This document shows, one piece after another, positions 1-5,746 of a stretch of DNA of 5,746 bases; positions within the stretch are counted from its first letter, which is position 1, and the number at the start of each line of letters is the position of its first letter. The stretch comes from Paludibacteraceae bacterium (GTDB lineage: Bacteria > Bacteroidota > Bacteroidia > Bacteroidales > Paludibacteraceae). Position numbers and translations under genes: made by a program. Under the pieces are notes generated by a model. It had not been told where the DNA came from. It saw nothing but the letters and a program-made list of their open reading frames with translations, and searched no databases. The stretch is taken from assembly GCA_017648235.1 (NCBI GenBank), contig JAGCIZ010000332.1, positions 1-5,746 on the forward strand, read 5' to 3'.

Positions 1-88
1 AAAATTACGCATCGTACCAGAATTACAATTCTTTATCGATGGCACAATGGAAGAGCTTGCAAAAATCGACCAACTTCTAAAAATATAA
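1..88 (+). CDS. rbfA: Ribosome-binding factor A, C-terminal end (partial)
   Basis: Only the last 28 codons are present. The frame starts at base 2 and ends with TAA at 86-88. The peptide contains RIVPELQFFIDGTMEE followed by a short helix ending in IDQLLKI. This matches the C-terminal signature of RbfA, where an R-x-V-P-E-L-x-F strand is followed by a D-x-(S/T) turn and a final helix ending in LL. RbfA is a cytoplasmic KH-fold protein that binds the 30S subunit and helps mature the 16S rRNA 5' end. The catalogue function is from the family; the sequence itself shows only the tail. Its stop codon overlaps the next gene's ATG by one base (TAATG), which suggests co-transcription and translational coupling with the permease gene. 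The assignment rests on a short peptide but the motif is distinctive. Confidence 0.85.
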   Translation, partial: KLRIVPELQFFIDGTMEELAKIDQLLKI

Positions 89-1323
89 TGAATCCAAAAC
101 GGATAAAATATTTTTTTGTTTTTTTCATTGCTTTCCGCTACTTATTTTCTCGAAAGAATCAAAGTGATATCAACATCATCTCCTACATATCAATGTGTGG
201 AGTAGCTGTTGGAAGTATGGCTTTAGTATGTGTGCTCTCCGTTTTCAATGGTTTTGACAAACTTGTAAAAGACAATTTTAGTTTGTTTGATCCTGATCTA
301 AAGATAGTTCCTAAAGAAGGGAAATTCTTCTCCACGCAAAATTCTACCATCCAAAAGATTAAAACATTAGAAGAAATTGCATTCTTTTCCGAAGTAATGG
401 AAGACAATGCCCTACTTTCCTACGAGAGTTATCAACTTCCCATTACAATAAAAGGTATAGATTCAAATGCACGCAACGTAAGCGACATTGATGAGGCAAT
501 TTTAGAAGGAGAGAATTTGATACACAATAGCGCTCTTCAGTTTGGAATTGTTGGTATTGGGGTAGCAAACCAATTGCCAATAGGCATAAATCTTTCTAAA
601 TCTGTAGAAATTTATGCGCCAAAAAGTAATGCAAAAATCAATATAGCAAGGCCAGAAGCATCTTTTTCTAAACAAAACATATTGATTTCTGGTATTTTTT
701 CAGCAAAACAAGAGCAATACGACAGTAAATATTTATTCGTTGATATTCGTAACGCACGCAATCTCTTTGAACGTAAAGCAACAGAAGTTTCTGCCATTGA
801 AATCAAAGTAGATAAAGATTTTTCAATAGAAAAAACCAAGAAAAAGATATCTAAACTTTTGAGCAACAATCTCTCCGTTTTGAATCGCTACGAACAACAA
901 GCCGACTTATATCGCATCGTAAAGATAGAAAAATGGGTAACCTACCTTATTTTATTCCTCATTCTTATAGTTGCCACATTTAACATTATAGGTTCGCTTT
1001 CTATGCTTATTATAGAGAAGAGACAAGACATCCAAACGTTGCAAAATATTGGAGCTGATCGCAAAACCATTCGACAAATCTTTTTATGCGAAGGTTGGCT
1101 TATCTCCATAATTGGAGCTGTTATTGGAATAACCCTTGGCGTACTTATCTGCCTCTCGCAACAATATTTTGGTTGGTTAAAATTAGGTTCGGGATACATT
1201 GTTGAAACATATCCCGTTTTAATTCACGTGGGAGACATATTTCTCACATTTTTTACTGTTGTTGTACTTGGGTTTGTTACAGCCTACTACCCTTCTAAAT
1301 ACATAAAAAAAAATAGCAAATAA
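88..1323 (+). CDS. lolE: LolC/LolE-type ABC transporter permease (FtsX/MacB fold)
   Basis: This 411-aa protein has the layout of a lipoprotein-releasing permease. A hydrophobic start (about 7-20, with FRYLFSRK) leads into a first membrane helix at about 33-54, carrying the family signature GVAVGSMALV...LSVFNGF. A periplasmic MacB-like domain follows (about 55-275). Three more helices lie at about 283-306, 334-357 and 381-401, forming the FtsX domain. After the second helix comes the cytoplasmic coupling segment EKRQDIQTLQNIGA (310-323), which normally contacts the ATPase. In the Lol system such permeases, with the ATPase LolD, extract lipoproteins from the inner membrane and pass them to LolA. 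No ATPase gene is adjacent, as is common for this gene in Bacteroidota. The ATG was chosen because it overlaps the rbfA stop and gives a full-length family member. LolC, LolE or another FtsX-family export permease cannot be separated by eye, so the symbol is less certain than the family. Confidence 0.85.
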   Translation: MNPKRIKYFFVFFIAFRYLFSRKNQSDINIISYISMCGVAVGSMALVCVLSVFNGFDKLVKDNFSLFDPDLKIVPKEGKFFSTQNSTIQKIKTLEEIAFFSEVMEDNALLSYESYQLPITIKGIDSNARNVSDIDEAILEGENLIHNSALQFGIVGIGVANQLPIGINLSKSVEIYAPKSNAKINIARPEASFSKQNILISGIFSAKQEQYDSKYLFVDIRNARNLFERKATEVSAIEIKVDKDFSIEKTKKKISKLLSNNLSVLNRYEQQADLYRIVKIEKWVTYLILFLILIVATFNIIGSLSMLIIEKRQDIQTLQNIGADRKTIRQIFLCEGWLISIIGAVIGITLGVLICLSQQYFGWLKLGSGYIVETYPVLIHVGDIFLTFFTVVVLGFVTAYYPSKYIKKNSK

Positions 1324-1343
1324 AATCTATTTACTATTTTTTT
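1305..1343. terminator. Candidate bidirectional A/T-rich terminator hairpin
   Basis: Bases 1307-1316 (AAAAAAATAG) are the exact reverse complement of 1334-1343 (CTATTTTTTT), giving a perfect 10-bp stem. After one C/A mismatch (1317/1333) the stem continues with 5 bp (1318-1322 with 1328-1332), leaving a 5-nt loop. A nine-A run (1305-1313) flanks it on the left and a seven-T run (1337-1343) on the right, so each strand reads a hairpin whose 3' arm is a U tract. It sits across the permease stop codon (1321-1323) and 17 nt past the wzc stop, where a shared terminator for two convergent operons is expected. The weakness is that only one G:C pair supports the stem, so it would be much less stable than a typical GC-rich intrinsic terminator. 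Confidence 0.5.
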
Positions 1344-1359
1344 ATAGAAGAAAAAACTA

Positions 1360-3678
1360 TCATGCTTCGTCTTCTTTATAATAGTAATCTGAATGATAAT
1401 AATAATTACTTTTCCTATGATTATTACCAAACAATCCTTTCTCTTCCTTTACTCCATTTAGAATTGCATACACATGTTTGATTTTGTCCTTTTTAAATGT
1501 TGCTGCAACTCTTTTTAAGAAAGGTTTACTTGTTTTTCCACTCATCGCAATCAAAAACGTCACATCTACCTCTTTTGTCAATGGGTAAATATCAGAAACT
1601 AAGCCGACAGGAGTGGTATCAAAAACAATATATTCATACTGCGTTTTAAGTTTTTCCAACAAATTTATCATGTTTTCAGAAGCAATCAATTCGCCCGGAT
1701 TAGGAGGTATTGTTCCTGCTGGTAACACATCAAAACTGTCTTGACTAACAATAACATCCTCTACCTTACAATCATCAATCAACACATTACTCAAACCCTT
1801 TTCTGCCGATATATTCATTACTTTTCCTACACTTGGCTTTCTTAAATCAGCATCTATAAGCAAGGTTTTCTTTCCCGAAAGAGCATAAATTCCAGCTAAA
1901 TTAATGGAAAAATATGTTTTCCCATCAGAAGGCTCAGCAGAAGTATTCATTACAACAATTTGATTTTTTCGTCGAACAAGGAACTCGATTCTCGCCCTCA
2001 ATGAGCGGAATGATTCTGAAAAATATGAACGAGGATATTTTATCACTAAAACATCCTTATCCATCTTTTGAAAAGGAATAACACTCAAAACCGAAAATTG
2101 CGTAGCTTTTTCCAAATCATTTTGAGTTTTAATCGTATTATCTAAAAGTTCCTTCAAAACAATTAAAAGTATAGGAATCAAAATCCCCAAAAAGCAGAAT
2201 TTTACATATACTTTATTCTTAACTCCTCCATTTACAACTCCACCTACGCGAGCCTCTTGTAAAACAGTATTATCTGAAATGTTAGACGCCTTACGAATTT
2301 GTGCCTCCGAACGCTTTTGAAGCAAATAAGTATAATAATTGTCATTAATACGATGCAAACGTTCAATTTCTACAATTTTGGATTCTTTAAAAGGCAAACT
2401 TTCAATCTCCTCTAATACTTTTTTATACTTAGTTTGCAAGTTTTCTCTATCCATATTGTAAACCGTTCTTACATTTCTCAGAACTTCGAACAAAGTTTCT
2501 TTTAAAGTTTCTAATTGTTGTGTATATTTTTGATACAATGGATTACCACTTCCTATACTCATCCGTTTTAACTGAATATCGTTGAACTGCTTAACCAAAT
2601 CTAGCAACGTTTTATCAGCAACACCTAATGAGGTTGGAGCAACAACTGTTTCTTCTTGAACATTTTTGCGCAAATATGAATCTAAGTAATCAAAATACGT
2701 TTCTTTTAAATTCAATTCCATTTCCTTCTTCTCATATTCTGCCGATTGACCTAACAATTCAGAAACATAACTATTGACATCAATAATATTATTTTCTCTC
2801 CTAAAATTACGTATATTCTCTGTTGTTATAGCTAAAGAATCCGATATACTTCTGAGTTGTTCGTCAATAAAATCTATAGTTCTATTGGCTTCTAAATTTT
2901 TTCTATCTAAGTTGTCCGCTAAAAATTCATTGCTCAACATGTTGATAAAATCCTTATCACGTTCAGGACGCTCACCAACCAAAGAGACAACTGCAACAGA
3001 AGTTCCTTCCATTATCGAAAAAGAAAGTCGAGAAGAAAATTCACTTTCAAGAGATTCTATGCTTCTAAAAGCTATATAAATTTTATTCGAAAGAGAAGAT
3101 GTTGTTTTTTTATGCATTGTTCCAGAAAAATATTCATTGGAAAATGGCACACCATAAACACCATTCATCTGGAAAACTTGTTCTTCTTTATCACTTAACA
3201 ACTCTATAGAAAATTCTTTATCATTTTTTTCATTAAAAACAAAAGACAATCCATAAGTTCTTGTATTAATAGCAGTTGAAGTTAATTCTATTGGCGAAAA
3301 ATCTTTATAATAATAGTTTGTTTTGAATCGCCCTTTGGTATAGTATTCAACAGTAAAAGGCAATTTTGCTATTGTTTTGCGAATCAGTTCATAACGTCCA
3401 AAAAGCACTAACTGATTATTTATACTATTAGAACCATTCGTATTAAAACCTTGCATAAAGGCGTACTGAGAAACTGAACTTGTATTTCCAAAGAAAACTT
3501 GTCCATTTACCTTATACATAGGTTTCCATTTTCTATTTTCTAAATATGCCAACGACAAAGCAATAAGAACACCTATTAAAACGACATACCAATAATGCGC
3601 TATTTTGAGTGCCCATTCCTTAAAGTCAAATGACGATTCTTCTTCTAAAAATTCCTGAGGGATGTTATTTTCTTCCAT
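1360..3678 (-). CDS. wzc: Wzc-type polysaccharide co-polymerase / bacterial tyrosine autokinase
   Basis: The 772-aa protein is an inner-membrane regulator of capsule or exopolysaccharide chain length and export. Visible parts in order: a cytoplasmic N-terminus; membrane helix 1 (about 29-46); a long periplasmic region with a Wzz-like part and predicted coiled coils (about 255-460); a GNVR-like segment (about 430-480); membrane helix 2 (about 490-510); and a cytoplasmic BY-kinase domain. The kinase shows the oligomerisation motif ExxRxxR (E555, R558, R561), Walker A (AEPSDGKT, 581-588), Walker A' (LLIDADLRKP, 606-615), Walker B (YIVFDTTP, 683-690), and a C-terminal cluster of six tyrosines (759-761 and 765-767) as autophosphorylation sites. 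All ATP-binding motifs are intact, so it should be active. The ATG lies 19 nt after the upstream wza stop, behind an A/T-rich leader, which suggests one operon. The proline-rich segment usually found before helix 2 is not apparent; 478-488 is rich in glycine and valine instead. No cognate phosphatase gene is in the window. Confidence 0.93.
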   Translation of the reverse strand: MEENNIPQEFLEEESSFDFKEWALKIAHYWYVVLIGVLIALSLAYLENRKWKPMYKVNGQVFFGNTSSVSQYAFMQGFNTNGSNSINNQLVLFGRYELIRKTIAKLPFTVEYYTKGRFKTNYYYKDFSPIELTSTAINTRTYGLSFVFNEKNDKEFSIELLSDKEEQVFQMNGVYGVPFSNEYFSGTMHKKTTSSLSNKIYIAFRSIESLESEFSSRLSFSIMEGTSVAVVSLVGERPERDKDFINMLSNEFLADNLDRKNLEANRTIDFIDEQLRSISDSLAITTENIRNFRRENNIIDVNSYVSELLGQSAEYEKKEMELNLKETYFDYLDSYLRKNVQEETVVAPTSLGVADKTLLDLVKQFNDIQLKRMSIGSGNPLYQKYTQQLETLKETLFEVLRNVRTVYNMDRENLQTKYKKVLEEIESLPFKESKIVEIERLHRINDNYYTYLLQKRSEAQIRKASNISDNTVLQEARVGGVVNGGVKNKVYVKFCFLGILIPILLIVLKELLDNTIKTQNDLEKATQFSVLSVIPFQKMDKDVLVIKYPRSYFSESFRSLRARIEFLVRRKNQIVVMNTSAEPSDGKTYFSINLAGIYALSGKKTLLIDADLRKPSVGKVMNISAEKGLSNVLIDDCKVEDVIVSQDSFDVLPAGTIPPNPGELIASENMINLLEKLKTQYEYIVFDTTPVGLVSDIYPLTKEVDVTFLIAMSGKTSKPFLKRVAATFKKDKIKHVYAILNGVKEEKGLFGNNHRKSNYYYHSDYYYKEDEA

Positions 3679-3697
3679 AAATTAATTTCTATTTTTT

Positions 3698-4441
3698 TTA
3701 GAACGCAGCTACTAAGTTCCAGATAGTCAATGCAAACGTTATAATGGTTGAAGTTAACCCTAGAACTGAGCCATAGGAATTAACCTTAAAAAAACTGCTT
3801 TTCTTTCTATCTACGTAAATAATATCGTTAGGTTGAACATAATAATACTCCGAATCAATGATACTTTTAGAACGAATATCAAACGTATAAATTTGAGGTC
3901 CAGCTGCTGTTTCACGTATCAAATGAACATTTTTGTAATCGCTTGTTTGTTTCAATCCTCCAGAAACTGCCAAGGCATCATAAATAGTAAAACGCTCTTT
4001 ATCTATTGCAAAAACTCCACGACCAGATTCTCCAACAAACGTAAAAGACTTATTTGCAAAAGCCATACGTACTTCTATAGAGTTATCAAAATCAGCCAAA
4101 GCATCTTTCACTTTACTTTGTGCCTCTCGAATGGTCAATCCTACAACTTTCACTTTATTTACATATGGAATATCTATAGTACTATCAGGAAAAACACGAT
4201 AAGTTTGCATTGATCGAGTAGAAGTTGTTGACGAACCAGAAGCAAATAATGACGCCACTTCTTCATTAAGTGATATAACACGCAAAAGTAGCTCATCATT
4301 CACCGCAATACGATGAGGTTCGTACGCAGATTGTTGGTAAATAGGCATTCCATTCTCCAAAAGCAACGATGTTTCTTTTTTTGTATAACATGAAATTAAC
4401 ATTGCAGCAACAAGAACCAAACTAAAAAACTTCATTTTCAT
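3698..4441 (-). CDS. wza: Wza-type polysaccharide export outer-membrane lipoprotein, divergent copy
   Basis: This 247-aa lipoprotein has a short signal peptide with lipobox LISC and lipidated Cys18. A Poly_export domain (about 43-126) comes next, then an SLBB domain (about 131-212) with GESGRG (137-142) and QPNDIIYV (203-210). A hydrophobic C-terminal helix (about 222-245) ends in Phe247. In Wza the N-terminal domains form the periplasmic part of an octameric channel and the final helix spans the outer membrane. It is shorter than E. coli Wza, as is usual in Bacteroidota, where extra SLBB repeats are absent. The ATG overlaps the stop of the upstream wza paralogue by 4 nt (ATGA); a second in-frame ATG two codons later is possible. 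Compared with that paralogue, conserved glycines of the Poly_export domain are replaced: GD by N48-D49, DGT by D86-S87-T88, and the LG turn by V94-N95. The family is clear; whether it can form a channel by itself is not. Confidence 0.9.
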   Translation of the reverse strand: MKMKFFSLVLVAAMLISCYTKKETSLLLENGMPIYQQSAYEPHRIAVNDELLLRVISLNEEVASLFASGSSTTSTRSMQTYRVFPDSTIDIPYVNKVKVVGLTIREAQSKVKDALADFDNSIEVRMAFANKSFTFVGESGRGVFAIDKERFTIYDALAVSGGLKQTSDYKNVHLIRETAAGPQIYTFDIRSKSIIDSEYYYVQPNDIIYVDRKKSSFFKVNSYGSVLGLTSTIITFALTIWNLVAAF

Positions 4442-5241
4442 TTTTCTCCTTGTTTTACACTATTTGAAATTAAAACACCTATGTTGACTAATGTCATCAC
4501 AAATGAAAAAGTTGACAATGTGGTTGAGAGTACTCCTGTAACGTGAGTTATTCCCAATGCTTTTTCTCGCAAGAAAGGTATGTATATCACATCATTTGGT
4601 TGAATATAATAATACTCAGAATTAATAATGCTTTTCGAACGAACATCAAATTCAAAAACTTTTGTTTCCTCTCCCACCTGACGAATAAGTTGAATCTTTC
4701 CTCTATCAGAAAAGTTGTTCAAATCTCCACAAAGCGCAAGTGCCTGAAAAATATTTATCTTTTCCTTTGGCATAGAATAACGCCCCGTTCCTGCCTCTCC
4801 TATTACCGAGAAAGTTCTATTTTGCAGACGAACATCAACCGAAAAATGAGATATAAAATCTTTCAACCTTTCTTCTAACAAAAATTTTATTTCACGAATA
4901 CTTTTTTCTGCAACATATAGTTTTCCAAGAGCAGGAAAATCTATCGTTCCATCTTCATAAATAATATACGAATAAAGAGGATTATTATTGGAAGAATTCA
5001 AAGTACTAAGATTTGTTCCACCATTGAATAACTTCTGGGATTCCTTATCCAACGAATTGACATTGATATAAAGCATATCTCCCGACCTAACTTTATAATC
5101 GACATACTCCACACTATCAATGTATTGCGCAATATGTTTTCCCTCTTGTAAATAGTTCACCTTTCGGCTCGTTACACACGAACTTAAAAACAAAATAATA
5201 CCAAAAAGAAAAATTATATTTCTAGCTTTTACAACACTCAT
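4438..5241 (-). CDS. wza: Wza-type polysaccharide export outer-membrane lipoprotein, canonical copy
   Basis: This is the first of two tandem wza genes. The open frame extends upstream to a GTG at 5278-5280, directly after an in-frame TAG. The ATG at 5239-5241 is preferred because it gives a 267-aa protein with a standard lipoprotein signal peptide: Lys5 and Arg7, a hydrophobic core, and lipobox LSSC with Cys22. The GTG start would add 13 residues ahead of an already complete signal. After the Cys comes a YLQ segment (30-32) often seen in Bacteroidota Wza. The Poly_export domain (about 47-137) retains GD (54-55), DGT (97-99) and LG (105-106). The SLBB domain (about 143-222) carries GEAGTG and QPNDVIYI. 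A C-terminal membrane helix (about 233-258) is followed by a short polar tail. It would form the export channel with Wzc as inner-membrane partner. Residues 198-221 match the second copy at 19 of 24 positions by eye, consistent with duplication. Confidence 0.92.
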   Translation of the reverse strand: MSVVKARNIIFLFGIILFLSSCVTSRKVNYLQEGKHIAQYIDSVEYVDYKVRSGDMLYINVNSLDKESQKLFNGGTNLSTLNSSNNNPLYSYIIYEDGTIDFPALGKLYVAEKSIREIKFLLEERLKDFISHFSVDVRLQNRTFSVIGEAGTGRYSMPKEKINIFQALALCGDLNNFSDRGKIQLIRQVGEETKVFEFDVRSKSIINSEYYYIQPNDVIYIPFLREKALGITHVTGVLSTTLSTFSFVMTLVNIGVLISNSVKQGEK

Positions 5242-5325
5242 ATGCAGAGCAAAAGTAAAAAAATTATCAGCAAGTTTCACCTAAAGCACTAAACAAATAA
5301 ACCTTTTTTCATCCGTTTGACACTC

Positions 5326-5746
5326 TTATTTTTTCTCGTCTATATAAGAATCTTTGAATCCAAGAAAATAGAGAATTCCATCAAGTCCTACGGTAGAAAT
5401 TGCCTGGCGAGCATTTTCTTTTACCTTTGGTTTAGCATGAAAGGCAATTCCCAAACCAGCAACATTAAGCATTTGCAAATCATTGGCTCCATCACCAACG
5501 GCTATAACTTGCTGTAAATCCATATTTTCCACCTGAGCTATTAAGCGTAATAATTCAGCTTTACGTTTTGCGTCAACAATATCGCCCAAATAACGTCCAG
5601 TTAGTTTTCCATCTACAATTTCCAAATCGTTTGCATAAACGTAGTCGATACCAAATTTCTGCTTCAGATAGTTACCAAAATATGTAAATCCTCCAGAAAG
5701 AATTGCAATCTTATAACCCATACGCTTAAGTACAGAAATCAAACGA
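5326..5746 (-). CDS. serB: Phosphoserine phosphatase SerB, C-terminal part (partial)
   Basis: The window holds roughly the last 139 codons; the gene enters from beyond the right edge. The TTG at 5740-5742 is an internal leucine codon, preceded in frame by CGT, and is not a start. SerB removes phosphate from O-phosphoserine in the last step of serine synthesis and is a cytoplasmic, Mg-dependent HAD enzyme. Counting from that leucine, visible family motifs are ILSGGF (motif II serine at 16), DIVDAKRKAEL with the motif III lysine at 61, and VGDGANDL (82-89, motif IV, metal binding). The tail GLGIAFHAKPKV and LDGILYFLGF is typical of SerB. The catalytic DxDxT motif I and any N-terminal ACT domain lie outside the window. 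It is co-directional with the wza-wza-wzc genes and 84 nt upstream of the chosen wza start. No clear terminator lies between, so read-through is possible, but a functional link to polysaccharide export is not implied. Confidence 0.95.
   Translation of the reverse strand, partial: RLISVLKRMGYKIAILSGGFTYFGNYLKQKFGIDYVYANDLEIVDGKLTGRYLGDIVDAKRKAELLRLIAQVENMDLQQVIAVGDGANDLQMLNVAGLGIAFHAKPKVKENARQAISTVGLDGILYFLGFKDSYIDEKK

Noticed and set aside
1305..1313. A nine-A run near the permease 3' end as a programmed slippage site.
   Set aside because: An extra A would only stop translation at a TAG a few codons early, with no new domain gained. It is better explained as part of the terminator-like hairpin.
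1366..1425. Repetitive ATAATA-like DNA at the wzc 3' end, considered as a simple repeat.
   Set aside because: It encodes the C-terminal tyrosine cluster of the kinase (YYY-HSD-YYY), a known functional feature of this family, so the repetition follows from tyrosine codons.
2774..3079. A 101-codon + strand open frame inside wzc.
   Set aside because: It is antisense to a well-supported coding region with intact domains, and its composition is that of a reverse-strand shadow.
3833..4878. Two + strand open frames (3833-4213 and 4543-4878) whose peptides resemble each other (both contain IILRIN..FRTNIK).
   Set aside because: They lie fully antisense to the two wza genes, and their similarity follows from the wza duplication read on the opposite strand. 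They have no independent start context or recognisable domain.
5242..5280. GTG start adding 13 residues to the upstream wza gene.
   Set aside because: The ATG at 5239-5241 already gives a complete lipoprotein signal peptide with charged n-region, core and lipobox. The extension is non-conserved in look and starts immediately after an in-frame stop, as expected for chance open frame.
5317..5517. A 66-codon + strand open frame at the end of serB.
   Set aside because: It is antisense to highly conserved SerB motifs (GDGANDL, GLGIAFHAKPKV) and has no recognisable product.

Overview
The window looks like chromosomal DNA from a Bacteroidota (probably Bacteroidales) bacterium. It is AT-rich, start codons have A/T-rich leaders instead of strong Shine-Dalgarno sites, and the protein variants are Bacteroidota-like: a rbfA-LolE-type permease pair, short Wza lipoproteins with one C-terminal helix, a fused Wzz/BY-kinase Wzc, and a SerB fragment. 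Genus cannot be read from the sequence. All assignments rest on motif recognition, since no database search was possible.

Left part (1-1323, + strand): the last 28 codons of rbfA (ribosome maturation factor) run into a complete LolC/LolE-type ABC permease gene with a 1-nt stop/start overlap (TAATG). This is a housekeeping pair. The permease gene ends against the convergent polysaccharide operon, and an A/T-rich hairpin (1305-1343) with an A-run on one side and a T-run on the other could terminate transcription from both directions.

Middle and right part (1360-5746, - strand): in transcription order, the 3' part of serB (phosphoserine phosphatase, cut by the window edge), an 84-nt gap, two tandem Wza-type polysaccharide-export lipoproteins (267 and 247 aa, overlapping by 4 nt), and after 19 nt a 772-aa Wzc-type polysaccharide co-polymerase/tyrosine autokinase. 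The last three form a compact export module. Wzc in the inner membrane would set chain length and be controlled by phosphorylation of its C-terminal tyrosine cluster, and the Wza proteins would form the periplasmic and outer-membrane channel. No glycosyltransferase, flippase, polymerase or phosphatase gene lies in the window, and the module ends at the convergent permease gene, so the polymer-building genes must lie elsewhere.

No RNA gene, mobile element, CRISPR array or clearly new system was seen. The points most worth a second look are the two Wza paralogues with different losses of conserved glycines, the isolation of the export module, the atypical juxtamembrane segment of Wzc, and the bidirectional hairpin. 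Apart from the 84-nt gap, no non-coding stretch exceeds 40 nt.
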